Made by a program: the position numbers and the translations under genes. DNA of 64,000 bases from Algibacter amylolyticus (GTDB lineage: Bacteria; Bacteroidota; Bacteroidia; Flavobacteriales; Flavobacteriaceae): positions 153,702 through 217,701 of the forward strand of contig NZ_JACHGE010000009.1 in the NCBI RefSeq assembly GCF_014202225.1. The letters run 5' to 3'. Positions 36,773-44,591 of the stretch are shown here, in pieces. The number at the start of each line of letters is the position of its first letter. Positions within the stretch are counted from its first letter, which is position 1. Below the pieces are notes generated by a model, which saw nothing but the letters and a program-made list of their open reading frames with translations, was not told the DNA's origin and did no database searches.

Positions 36773-37672
36773 TTATAAAGGTTTAACTAAATTTTCAATT
36801 GAATTAAAGATAGATATTTTTTCCGGAATATTTTCTACATGCACATCAGAAAATTTTTTACCTAAAAGCATGAGTCTGGTGTTTTCCTTATTTAAAATTA
36901 AACTTTTAAATTTATCTAAATAATCTTGAATGTCTTTACTTTCCGGATATACTGTAAAATAGGATACAAAAGTAATTTCATCGAAGAATTCAAGTAAATT
37001 ATTTAAGTTTTCCATAGGTACACTTTCACCAAGAAAAATAGTATGGTAGCCTTTACTTCTAAGTTGGTAATTAATAAATAGAAGGCCTATGTCATGAATT
37101 TCGTTTTCCGGAAGGAATAAAACAAAAGTACTAGTACTTGGTTTGGGCTCTAATAGTTGTAAACGTTCTGTGTTTATAAGGATTTTTTGTTTTATAAGTA
37201 CCGATATAAAATGCTCATGAGCTGGAGTTATAGTGTTTGTTTGCCAAAGCATGCCTATTTCTTCTAGCAATGGAAGAAATACAGAATAGAAAATTTCGCT
37301 AAATGTTTTTGAATCTAAAAGATTATTATAAGTGCTATAAAATAAAACTTGATCAAAGTTTATCATAGCCATTTTTAGTGCGTTAATGGAGTAGTCTTCG
37401 GCGCGAGCTCTAGAGGCTATTTCTCTAACTTTAATAGGGATTTGTTCGGGTTTAAGGTCTGCAATCTTCGAAATTTTTAATCCATTATTATTAAGGTAAG
37501 ATATATTTAATAGTTTTTGAAAACTAGATAAACTGTAGTTTCTAATATTGGTGTCAGATCTTTGTGGACTAAGTAAATTATAGCGTTTTTCCCAAATACG
37601 AATGGTATGTGCCTTAATTCCTGTAAGGTTTTCGAGGTCTTTAATACTAAAGTTAACTTTAATGTTGTTCAT
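36773..37672 (-). CDS. MerR-type regulator with B12-binding (CarH-like) light-sensing domain
   Basis: 299 residues. N-terminal MerR winged helix-turn-helix (FSIKDLENLTGIKAHTIRIWEKRYNLL). The central part (residues about 95-180) is the helical B12 cap with the CarH photoreceptor signature W-x9-E-H (W143, E153, H154). The C-terminal Rossmann-like domain has E-x-H-x-x-G (E191, H193, G196), the cobalt ligand motif. Family knowledge: such AdoB12 proteins bind operators as tetramers in the dark and release upon light, derepressing carotenoid genes. It is the first gene of the crt operon (44 bases before crtI), so autoregulation is likely. I keep the symbol blank because function is by homology only. 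Confidence 0.9.
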   Translation of the reverse strand: MNNIKVNFSIKDLENLTGIKAHTIRIWEKRYNLLSPQRSDTNIRNYSLSSFQKLLNISYLNNNGLKISKIADLKPEQIPIKVREIASRARAEDYSINALKMAMINFDQVLFYSTYNNLLDSKTFSEIFYSVFLPLLEEIGMLWQTNTITPAHEHFISVLIKQKILINTERLQLLEPKPSTSTFVLFLPENEIHDIGLLFINYQLRSKGYHTIFLGESVPMENLNNLLEFFDEITFVSYFTVYPESKDIQDYLDKFKSLILNKENTRLMLLGKKFSDVHVENIPEKISIFNSIENLVKPL

Positions 37673-37693
37673 CTAAAATGAATTTAAGTTAAA

Positions 37694-37701
37694 CAAAAGT
37701 A
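37694..37701 (-). promoter_or_regulatory. -7 box TACTTTTG of the carotenoid operon
   Basis: Exact TAnnTTTG on the minus strand, 21 bases before the regulator's ATG at 37672. This would start the message for the regulator and crtI-crtB-crtZ-crtY. No clear -33 TTG at the usual distance, as might be expected of a promoter whose RNA polymerase binding depends on regulator release. Confidence 0.55.
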
Positions 37702-37796
37702 TGTTTTTTTAATGTGAATTCTCTAATTTTTAGTAATAAAAAGTATATTTCGAAGTAAGAGTAGGAAAAATTGTAGTGTTGTTTTTGGTAAAAAAG

Positions 37797-37882
37797 TGCG
37801 CACGAGAAGATTCGAACTTCCACATCCTAAAACGGATACTGGCCCCTCAAGCCAGCGCGTCTACCAATTCCGCCACGTGCGC
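37797..37882 (-). tRNA. tRNA-Leu(GAG)
   Basis: 86 bases with a long variable arm, typical of leucine tRNA. Acceptor arms GCGCACG / CGTGCGC pair fully, discriminator A at 37797. Anticodon stem CTGGC / GCCAG with loop TTGAGGG gives anticodon GAG. T-arm GAAGTTCGAATCTTC. CCA is not encoded (next bases are CTT). Confidence 0.95.
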
Positions 37883-37895
37883 ATTATAAGGATGG

Positions 37896-37903
37896 CAAAA
37901 GTA
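37896..37903 (-). promoter_or_regulatory. -7 box TACTTTTG of tRNA-Leu
   Basis: Exact TAnnTTTG on the minus strand, 13 bases before the first base of the tRNA. The -33 element is not clear. Confidence 0.5.
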
Positions 37904-38101
37904 TAAAAAGTTAAGCAATATAGGGTAACTTAATTTTTCCAAAATAATTAAATAATTTAATCTTTTGAAATGTGGGGTTTTTGGTTGTATGTAAGCGAAT
38001 TACTGTTTAATAAGCCAATATTTAGTTGGTTTACTGTGGTTAACGCAATTTAAAAAAGTTTAATTTGCTATTAGGACTTGGAAAAAATAAGAGATTAAAA
38101 T

Positions 38102-38133
38102 AAAAAAGCCTGAAACTAATGTTTCAGGCTTTT
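38102..38133 (-). terminator. Terminator after first tRNA-Lys
   Basis: Perfect 12-base stem AAAGCCTGAAAC / GTTTCAGGCTTT (38105-38116, 38121-38132), TAAT loop, followed on the minus strand by a run of T. Six bases from the 3' end of the tRNA. Confidence 0.8.
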
Positions 38134-38139
38134 TGTTTG

Positions 38140-38212
38140 TGACCGGGCTGGGGCTCGAACCCAGGACCCTCTCCTTAAAAGGGAGATGCTCTACCAACTG
38201 AGCTACCAGGTC
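38140..38212 (-). tRNA. tRNA-Lys(UUU), copy 1
   Basis: 73 bases. Anticodon TTT in loop CTTTTAA, D-arm GCTCAGTTGGTAGAGC, T-arm CTGGGTTCGAGCCCCAG, discriminator A. The acceptor stem GACCTGG / CCCGGTC has a T5-C68 mismatch. CCA is not encoded. Confidence 0.95.
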
Positions 38213-38254
38213 ATTATTCCAAACTAACATAACATGTGTTTTTGTTAGCGGGTG

Positions 38255-38262
38255 CAAATATA
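38255..38262 (-). promoter_or_regulatory. -7 box TATATTTG of tRNA-Lys copy 1
   Basis: Exact TAnnTTTG, 42 bases before the tRNA 5' end. The box and following bases form the 19-mer TATATTTGCACCCGCTAAC, which is found again at copy 2 and at the P3 promoter (63953). Confidence 0.7.
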
Positions 38263-38428
38263 GTACCTATTTTTAATTATGCAAGGATTTTTTAACTTCA
38301 ATATTTGGAAACGGAATTTGAGGCACGTGGAACCTAAGTTTGAGTTTGAATATTTAGAATAAAAATATTAATAAAACAGATGTCTTGAGCTTTAATAGGG
38401 AGGAGGTAAATAGAAAAGAGTTAAAAAT

Positions 38429-38459
38429 ATAAAAGCCCGAAACTAAAGTTTCAGGCTTT
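38429..38459 (-). terminator. Terminator after second tRNA-Lys
   Basis: Same hairpin as copy 1, with one substitution that turns a pair into a G-U pair (38432-38443 with 38448-38459). Eight bases from the tRNA 3' end. Confidence 0.75.
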
Positions 38460-38466
38460 CTGTTTG

Positions 38467-38539
38467 TGACCGGGCTGGGGCTCGAACCCAGGACCCTCTC
38501 CTTAAAAGGGAGATGCTCTACCAACTGAGCTACCAGGTC
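38467..38539 (-). tRNA. tRNA-Lys(UUU), copy 2
   Basis: 73 bases, identical in body to copy 1, including the T5-C68 acceptor mismatch. Anticodon TTT. Transcribed from its own promoter at 38582-38589. Confidence 0.95.
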
Positions 38540-38581
38540 ATTATTCCAAACTAACATAACATACGTTGTTGTTAGCGGGTG

Positions 38582-38589
38582 CAAATATA
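38582..38589 (-). promoter_or_regulatory. -7 box TATATTTG of tRNA-Lys copy 2
   Basis: Exact TAnnTTTG, 42 bases before the tRNA 5' end, with the same 19-mer as copy 1. Confidence 0.7.
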
Positions 38590-38687
38590 GTACCTATTTT
38601 TAATTATACAAGGGTTTTTTTAAATAAATTTTTGTTTTTTTGCACTCGGAATACGTATGTTTTTAAGAATCAATTTATAACGAGAAA

Positions 38688-39209
38688 ATGATAATTATTT
38701 TAATAGGGTATATGGCATCTGGAAAGACGTCAATTGGAAAGAAATTAGCAAAAAAATTGAATTATAATTTTCTAGATTTAGATGATTTTATAGAAGAAAA
38801 AGAAAATATGTCGGTTAGTGAGATATTTAAAACCAAAGGAGAAATCTATTTTAGAAAGCAAGAAGCGCATTATTTAAAAGCTTTATTGGAGTCTGAAAAT
38901 AACACTATTTTATCAGTTGGTGGAGGAACACCGTGTTATAGTGGTAATATGGATGTTATTTTAAAATCAGAACATGCTAAGTGTATCTATTTAAAGGCCA
39001 CATTACCAACATTGGCAAATAAACTATTGCTAAAAAAAGCAAAACGTCCTTTAATTTCTCATATAGAAACTATAGAGGAGATGACCGAGTTTATAGGGAA
39101 GCATTTGTTTGAGCGCTCTCAGTATTACAGTCGAGCTGAAATTAAAGTTTCAATTGATAATAAAACTAAAGATGATGTTGTCGAGGATATCGTTCTTCAA
39201 CTATTCTAA
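38688..39209 (+). CDS. aroK: Shikimate kinase
   Basis: 173 residues. P-loop GYMASGKTSIGKKLA near the start, shikimate-binding DLDDFIE, the GGGTPC loop (GGGxx type) and LLKKAKRPLI lid region with its arginine. It phosphorylates shikimate in the pathway to aromatic amino acids. Short N-terminal lead, ATG at 38688. Its last 9 bases overlap the convergent PyrR-like gene. Confidence 0.93.
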   Translation: MIIILIGYMASGKTSIGKKLAKKLNYNFLDLDDFIEEKENMSVSEIFKTKGEIYFRKQEAHYLKALLESENNTILSVGGGTPCYSGNMDVILKSEHAKCIYLKATLPTLANKLLLKKAKRPLISHIETIEEMTEFIGKHLFERSQYYSRAEIKVSIDNKTKDDVVEDIVLQLF

Positions 39210-39704
39210 AACAGCACTAAACACCTTACCTTCTAAAACCACGTCTATATGTTCATGTAGCGAGGTAGATAATGAAATACCCTTAAAATCTGCTTTTACA
39301 GGGTATTTTTTATGGTTTCTATTTACTAATACAGCTGTTTTAAATTGTTTTAATGGCACATTTAAAAAGTGTTTTACACCATAAATTAAAGTGGTGCCAG
39401 AGTTTAAAACATCATCCACGAGTACAATAGATTTGTTTTTGTATTCTTCTTCTTTAATAGATGTTTTTACCTCTTGCCAAGGGTGTTTTTTATCAATACT
39501 AACTTTACAAAGTACTGGTGTTATATCAGATATTTTTTGAAGTACAGTTTTTAATTTTTTTGCAAATACATAACCATTCTTGTCTATTCCAGCAAGAACA
39601 ACCTCTTTTTCATTAACATTACTTTCATAAATTTGAAAGGCAATGCGTCTTATTTTATGGTTAATTTCGTTGTGATTAAGAATAACATTAGTCTTAACAG
39701 TCAT
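39201..39704 (-). CDS. PyrR-like phosphoribosyltransferase family protein
   Basis: 167 residues. The PRPP-binding loop VLVDDVLNSGTTL is complete (residues around 93-105). The N-terminus (LNHNEINHKIRRIAFQIYE) and the C-terminal block VNRNHKKYPVKADFKGISL resemble PyrR, the bifunctional pyrimidine attenuator/uracil phosphoribosyltransferase. No pyr genes are nearby, so a regulatory role is not evident. Called as a PyrR-like PRTase. Confidence 0.8.
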   Translation of the reverse strand: MTVKTNVILNHNEINHKIRRIAFQIYESNVNEKEVVLAGIDKNGYVFAKKLKTVLQKISDITPVLCKVSIDKKHPWQEVKTSIKEEEYKNKSIVLVDDVLNSGTTLIYGVKHFLNVPLKQFKTAVLVNRNHKKYPVKADFKGISLSTSLHEHIDVVLEGKVFSAVLE

Positions 39705-39808
39705 AATTTTGGTTATATAAATTAAAGGTTAAAATTACTCATTTTTATTTGTTTATTATATTTTATTCGGCGGTCAAATTTAACAGTAATATAAATTATA
39801 GTAAATAG

Positions 39809-40192
39809 TTATATATCAGTTATCGTTGTTTCATCTGTATAATCATCAATATCTCGTCTATCTTTTTTAGTAGGTCTTCCAGTTCCTTTTTTTCTATAAT
39901 AGTCTTTAGAGTATTTTAAAAGTTCCTTGGCCTCAAATTGTTCTTTTGGTGTAATATCTGTTCGGTAAAGGTCTACGAGTTTTGCTCCAATTCTACTTTC
40001 TGGAATATCATTAACCTTTATCTTATAATTTATTTGTTCCTTTCTTAATTGAATAGTGTCTAAAGGGTAAACCTCGCGGCTAGGTTTAACAACATCATCA
40101 TTCACCCTAACCTGTCCTTTTTTGCAAGCAGTTGTGGCTATTGTTCTTGTTTTATAATATCTAATACACCATAAATATTTATCTACACGCAT
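39809..40192 (-). CDS. RNA-binding S4 domain protein (HslR-like)
   Basis: 127 residues. The N-terminal S4 domain is clear (MRVDKYLWCIRYYKTRTIA, then GQVRVNDDVVKPSREV). The C-terminal tail is basic/charged (RKKGTGRPTKKDRRDID). Homologues of the HslR/Hsp15 group recycle stalled 50S subunits carrying peptidyl-tRNA. No operon partner in close contact; 83 bases separate it from the oppositely oriented lipoprotein. Confidence 0.87.
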   Translation of the reverse strand: MRVDKYLWCIRYYKTRTIATTACKKGQVRVNDDVVKPSREVYPLDTIQLRKEQINYKIKVNDIPESRIGAKLVDLYRTDITPKEQFEAKELLKYSKDYYRKKGTGRPTKKDRRDIDDYTDETTITDI

Positions 40193-40275
40193 ATAATTAA
40201 TGTGTTAAAGGGCGTTAATAATGTTGTGCAAGATTATATTAAAATTGTATCTTGCAGCCTCAAAAATACGTAATA

Positions 40276-41382
40276 ATGAGTTTAAGAAAAATAGGTTTTT
40301 TTATATTAAGTTTTGTTTTAATATTTTCTTCTTGTAAGAAAGACGACGATAATGGTAGTACAACTGTTACCATTGAAGTTGCCGATAGAACAGAACAACA
40401 GGTTATAGACGATTCTTTATTAGTTGATTATTTAGAAAGACACTATTATAACTCTAGTGCTTTTGGCGACTCTAATACCAACCCAAGTCTTGCTGATTTA
40501 AATATAGAAGAACTTCTAGATGGAGAAACTTTAGAAGATGGTAACACGTTGCTAGGCGATTTATTAGATGTTCCTGGTTCTGCATTAATTACTAAAACAG
40601 TTGAATATTTAGATACAGAATACAAAATTTATATTTTGAAATTAAATCAAGGTGGAGGGGCTGATTCTCCAAACTTTTCTGATACAGTTCGTGTTAATTA
40701 TGAGGGGTTTACTCTAGAGAATAGTGTATTTGATAGTGCGGCTACCCCTGTAGATTTTGATTTAACTTCGTTAATTCCAGCTTGGAGAAAAGTTCTTGTA
40801 GATTTTAACGTAGCAGAAGGTTTTATGGATGGAGACGATGGTGTTGTTAACTTTACCAACCGTGGTGTAGGTGTTATGTTTTTACCTTCTGGATTAGGTT
40901 ATTTTTCTGGAGCTACAACGGGTATTTCTTCTTACTCACCTTTAGTATTTAAGTTTGATTTGTTACAAACATTTGAAAATGATCATGATTTTGATGGTAT
41001 CCCATCGTATCTTGAAGATTTATATAAAGCAGATGGTACACCAGGAAGCGACGGTGAATACACTGTTAATTACGAAGATTTAACAGATGAAACTGATGAT
41101 GATACTGATGGTGATGGCTTTGCAAATTATGGTGATTCTGATGATGATGCCGATGGTGTATTAACTAGAGACGAATTACAATCTAATACCTATGTAGTAG
41201 ATACTAATAATGGTGACGCAGAACCAACTTTAGATGATACCATGGAGTTTGAAGTAGGGAGAACTGAAGTTGAAGGTGTAATTACTATTAAAACTTTAAA
41301 AATTGTAGATTCAAACGGTAATAATATTGGAGATCATTTAGATGCAGATATTATAGAAATAAATAATACTGACGATTACTAG
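40276..41382 (+). CDS. FKBP-type peptidyl-prolyl isomerase-like lipoprotein
   Basis: 368 residues from ATG 40276. A TTG at 40252 is also in frame but would add a non-signal extension in front of the signal peptide. Lipobox FSSC near residue 20 with the acidic KKDDD after it, as in surface lipoproteins. Residues about 140-250 have the FKBP pattern (FSDTVRVNYEGFTLENSVFDS, VGVMFLPSGLGYFS). The C-terminus carries acidic calcium-binding-like runs (DFDGIPSYLED, DTDGDGFANYGDSDDDADG). Probably an envelope chaperone; isomerase activity is unproven. Confidence 0.85.
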   Translation: MSLRKIGFFILSFVLIFSSCKKDDDNGSTTVTIEVADRTEQQVIDDSLLVDYLERHYYNSSAFGDSNTNPSLADLNIEELLDGETLEDGNTLLGDLLDVPGSALITKTVEYLDTEYKIYILKLNQGGGADSPNFSDTVRVNYEGFTLENSVFDSAATPVDFDLTSLIPAWRKVLVDFNVAEGFMDGDDGVVNFTNRGVGVMFLPSGLGYFSGATTGISSYSPLVFKFDLLQTFENDHDFDGIPSYLEDLYKADGTPGSDGEYTVNYEDLTDETDDDTDGDGFANYGDSDDDADGVLTRDELQSNTYVVDTNNGDAEPTLDDTMEFEVGRTEVEGVITIKTLKIVDSNGNNIGDHLDADIIEINNTDDY

Positions 41383-41399
41383 TAAAGCAACAACACTTT

Positions 41400-41443
41400 A
41401 TAAAACTAAAAAACCTCGCAAAAGCGAGGTTTTTTAGTTTTAT
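41400..41443. terminator. Bidirectional terminator between convergent genes
   Basis: Perfect 20-base inverted repeat (41400-41419 and 41424-41443) with an AAAA loop; GC-rich core CCTCGC/GCGAGG flanked by A-run and T-run, so it can stop transcription from both sides. It sits between the FKBP-like lipoprotein gene (+) and the outer-membrane protein gene (-). Confidence 0.9.
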
Positions 41444-41457
41444 AAGAATTGCAATTA

Positions 41458-42093
41458 TTAAAGCAACAACGATAAACTTAAAATAAGCTGATCTGGTCTT
41501 GTATCTAGTCTATCCACATTAATACCATTGTTACCTATAAATGTGGCTTCGTTCTCACTAAATCCGCGTTCGTATCTTAAATCTATTCCTAACTTTTTAA
41601 AGTTAAGAGCAATTCCAAAGTTTAAGCCCACCGAAAAATCTTCTTCTACATTATCTATAGTAATACCTTCAAATTCGGTATCTAAAATGTATTGTAACGA
41701 AGGTCCTCCAAAAACACTAATTGGCCCTAAAATTTTTATACCAACCAAAAGCGGTGCATCTAACTTTTGCATACTAAACGTGTCGTCATTATAATCACTT
41801 TTTGTGCTGGTATAAACTACTTCTGGTTTAAAGTAAATGTCTTCTCCAACTTTACCAAATAACCCAATATGATATCCTACATTTCTATCTGGGTTGCTGT
41901 AATTATCGCTAATAGATTCAAAATAATCGCCATTAGCATTGTAATTTAGTCCACCTTTTATTCCAATACCTTGCTGTGTTTGAGCCATTGCAGTTATAGG
42001 TAAAGCAATAGCAGTAATTAAAATTAAAAATAGATTTTTACTCACGCCACTATAATTTTTAAAGTGGTCGTGAAAGTTTTGTAAACTTTTCAT
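41458..42093 (-). CDS. Outer membrane beta-barrel protein (PorT-like)
   Basis: 211 residues from ATG 42093; the longest frame starts at 42141 but has two further methionines before a usable signal peptide (LFLILITAIALPITAMA, cleaved before QTQQ). The mature region has alternating hydrophobic strands of the PF13568 type (IGIKGGLNYNANGDYF, GYHIGLFGKVGEDIYFKPEV, LGIDLRYERGFSE) and ends in LILSLSLLL as an outer-membrane barrel does. Function unknown. Confidence 0.82.
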   Translation of the reverse strand: MKSLQNFHDHFKNYSGVSKNLFLILITAIALPITAMAQTQQGIGIKGGLNYNANGDYFESISDNYSNPDRNVGYHIGLFGKVGEDIYFKPEVVYTSTKSDYNDDTFSMQKLDAPLLVGIKILGPISVFGGPSLQYILDTEFEGITIDNVEEDFSVGLNFGIALNFKKLGIDLRYERGFSENEATFIGNNGINVDRLDTRPDQLILSLSLLL

Positions 42094-42291
42094 AATGTTC
42101 GTTTTTTTAGATTTCATTAACAGTAACAAAAACGTTGCCAAAAGTAATTTATTTCGTTTTTAAGCTATCATTTTTGTTTTTTAGTATTCATATACCTTAT
42201 TTTCAAATGGTAAAATAATACAAATATTACGTATTTCTAAAATAAAAAAACTTATTACTTGCACTTATTTTATTTGGTAATGGGTATTCTA

Positions 42292-42299
42292 TATCTTTG
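42292..42299 (+). promoter_or_regulatory. -7 box TATCTTTG upstream of tgt
   Basis: Exact TAnnTTTG match, 21 bases before ATG 42321. The alternative TTG start at 42297 lies inside this box, which argues that translation begins at 42321. Confidence 0.6.
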
Positions 42300-42320
42300 C
42301 CGCTTTATACTGTTGAAATA

Positions 42321-43451
42321 ATGAAATTCGAATTACTAGCAAAAGACGCTCAAAGCAAAGCAAGAGCAGGGAAATTAACTACAGATCATGGTGTTATAGA
42401 AACGCCTATTTTTATGCCAGTAGGTACTGTAGCAACAGTAAAAGGAGTGCATCAACGCGAATTGAAAGATGATATAAATCCCGATATTATTTTAGGTAAT
42501 ACCTATCATTTGTATTTACGTCCTCAAACTCATATTATAGAAAAGGCTGGCGGACTTCATAAATTTATGAATTGGGATAGAAATATTTTAACCGATTCTG
42601 GAGGTTACCAAGTCTATTCTTTATCGGCCAATAGAAAAATTAAGGAAGAAGGTGTAAAGTTTAAATCGCATATTGATGGAAGCTACCATACATTTACACC
42701 AGAAAATGTAATGGAAATTCAACGTTCCATTGGAGCCGATATTATTATGGCTTTTGATGAGTGTACACCATATCCATGCGACTACAATTATGCAAAACGA
42801 TCTATGCACATGACGCATCGTTGGTTAGATAGATGTATAAATCATTTAGAAAAAACACCTTTGAAATACGATTATAACCAAGCGTTTTTCCCTATTGTTC
42901 AAGGAAGTACATATACAGATTTACGTAAACAATCAGCAGAATACATAGCAAATTCGGGAGCTGTTGGTAATGCTATTGGAGGACTTTCAGTAGGTGAACC
43001 TGCAGAAGAAATGTATGCCATGACCGATGTAGTGTGTTCTATTTTACCCGAAGAAAAACCAAGATATTTAATGGGTGTGGGTACACCAATCAATATTTTA
43101 GAAAATATTGCGTTAGGTGTAGATATGTTTGATTGTGTTATGCCAACTCGTAATGCTAGAAATGGTATGTTATTTACAGCGCATGGAAGCATAAATATTA
43201 AAAACTTAAAGTGGGCAGACGATTTTTCTCCTATTGATGACATGGGAATTACTTTCGTGGACACCGAATATAGTAAAGCTTATTTAAGACATCTATTTAC
43301 TGTTAATGAGTTGTTGGGTAAACAAATAGCAACAATACATAATCTAGGGTTTTATTTATGGTTGGTTCGAGAAGCAAGAAAACATATATTAGCAGGAGAT
43401 TTTAGAACCTGGAAAGATAAAATGGTTAAACAAATGGATAACCGTTTGTAA
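42321..43451 (+). CDS. tgt: Queuine/preQ1 tRNA-ribosyltransferase
   Basis: 376 residues from ATG 42321 (MKFELLAKDAQSKARAG). Motifs are NTYHLYLRPQTHIIEKAGGLH, NILTDSGGYQVYSL with a catalytic aspartate, DECTPYPCDY and GGLSVGEP. It swaps guanine-34 for preQ1 in tRNAs with GUN anticodons. In the usual zinc region, where CxCxxC precedes SRAYLRHLF, this protein reads FVDTEYSKAYLRHLF, without the cysteines. That is unlike E. coli and may be a group feature. First of a five-gene plus-strand series; 63-base gap to lptG-like gene. Confidence 0.93.
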   Translation: MKFELLAKDAQSKARAGKLTTDHGVIETPIFMPVGTVATVKGVHQRELKDDINPDIILGNTYHLYLRPQTHIIEKAGGLHKFMNWDRNILTDSGGYQVYSLSANRKIKEEGVKFKSHIDGSYHTFTPENVMEIQRSIGADIIMAFDECTPYPCDYNYAKRSMHMTHRWLDRCINHLEKTPLKYDYNQAFFPIVQGSTYTDLRKQSAEYIANSGAVGNAIGGLSVGEPAEEMYAMTDVVCSILPEEKPRYLMGVGTPINILENIALGVDMFDCVMPTRNARNGMLFTAHGSINIKNLKWADDFSPIDDMGITFVDTEYSKAYLRHLFTVNELLGKQIATIHNLGFYLWLVREARKHILAGDFRTWKDKMVKQMDNRL

Positions 43452-43514
43452 AACATAAATAGATATTAATTATTTAAGCGTTATTGATATCTTTTTTTTG
43501 AAGGAAAGCAAAAA

Positions 43515-44591
43515 ATGAAAATACTTGATTGGTACATATTAAAACGGTATTTGTTTACTTTTACCATGTTGCTATTATTATTTATACCAATAATGATAAC
43601 AGTTCACCTTGCTGAAAAAATTGGTAAAATACTTGAAAACGAAGTGCCTTTTGGAGAGGTAATGGCTTACCTATTAGATTTTACTATTTACTTTAGTTAT
43701 TTACTTTTTCCTCTTTTTCTATTTATTTCTGTAATTTGGTTTACTTCAAAATTAGCTAACAATACAGAGGTTATTGCCTTTTTAAGTTCTGGAGTGTCAT
43801 TCTCTAGGTTTTTAAGACCATATTTAATTGGAGCTGCTATTGTTGCTGTTTTTTCAATAATTCTAGGTTTATATTTAGCACCTAAAGCTAGCGAAGGTTT
43901 TAACGATTTTAGTTATAAGTACTTTAAAAAAGGAAAAAGCGCTGTCGATAACACCAATGTGTTTAGGCAAATTAATGACAACGAAATTATTTATGTTAGT
44001 AATTTTAATGTGAAAAACAAAGTAGGTAATAACTTTACTTTAGAGCATTTTGAAGATAATAAACTTAAATATAAAATTACAGCTAGTAATATTAGATACT
44101 TGCCCGAAGATACTATTTATAGATTAACAAACTATTTAAAGCGTGATATTGGAGAACACGAGGATGAAATCGAAGTTCTAAGAAGAAAAGATACATTGTT
44201 CGCTTTTGATGTCGATGAGCTAATCCCTGAAATTTATGCTGCCGAAACTAAAATGTATGGCGAGCTTAAAGAATTTATAGATAAAGAAGAAGCAAGAGGA
44301 TCCTCAAACGTGGGGCGTTTTAAATTGGTATTATATAGAAAATGGAGTTTACCGGTTTCTGTTTTTATCTTAACTATTATTGCTTTGGCGGTGTCTTCAA
44401 AAAAACGACGTGGTGGAATGGGCGTTAACTTAGCTATAGGTATATGTATTGCTATGGTTTTTGTTTTTTTTGATAAAATCTTTGGTGTTATGGCAGAGCA
44501 ATCCGATTTCAGCCCAATTATTGCGGTATGGTTTCCTAATATCTTATTTGGTATTTTAGCAGCATATATGTTGTATAATGCTAAGCGATAA
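43515..44591 (+). CDS. LptF/LptG family lipopolysaccharide export permease
   Basis: 358 residues with helices near 10-32, 50-80, 95-115 and three more at the C-terminus (280-300, 306-325, 335-355), with a large periplasmic domain between them. The N-terminal IWFTSKLANNTEVIAFLSSGVS is the family signature of the YjgP/YjgQ permeases that pull LPS out of the inner membrane with LptB and LptC. Cannot decide between F and G. The last 14 bases overlap the next gene. Confidence 0.9.
   Translation: MKILDWYILKRYLFTFTMLLLLFIPIMITVHLAEKIGKILENEVPFGEVMAYLLDFTIYFSYLLFPLFLFISVIWFTSKLANNTEVIAFLSSGVSFSRFLRPYLIGAAIVAVFSIILGLYLAPKASEGFNDFSYKYFKKGKSAVDNTNVFRQINDNEIIYVSNFNVKNKVGNNFTLEHFEDNKLKYKITASNIRYLPEDTIYRLTNYLKRDIGEHEDEIEVLRRKDTLFAFDVDELIPEIYAAETKMYGELKEFIDKEEARGSSNVGRFKLVLYRKWSLPVSVFILTIIALAVSSKKRRGGMGVNLAIGICIAMVFVFFDKIFGVMAEQSDFSPIIAVWFPNILFGILAAYMLYNAKR

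Larger units (their letters stand above)
38105..38620. repeat. Tandem duplication of a tRNA-Lys unit (two copies of about 190 bases, 327 bases apart)
   Basis: Copies at 38105-38293 and 38432-38620 keep exactly the same 327-base offset with no gaps across the terminator hairpin, tRNA body, leader, and promoter. The tRNA bodies are identical; flanks differ at a handful of positions. The duplication is older than these substitutions but retains promoter and terminator in both copies. Confidence 0.85.

Noticed and set aside
37741..37796. Possible CRISPR or phage attachment site at the tRNA-Leu 3' end
   Set aside because: No repeated spacers, no integrase and no direct repeat of the tRNA 3' end elsewhere in the window.
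38060..38584. Two similar ORFs of 65 and 76 codons over the tRNA-Lys genes
   Set aside because: They read through the tRNA bodies in the wrong context; similarity to each other simply reflects the tRNA duplication.
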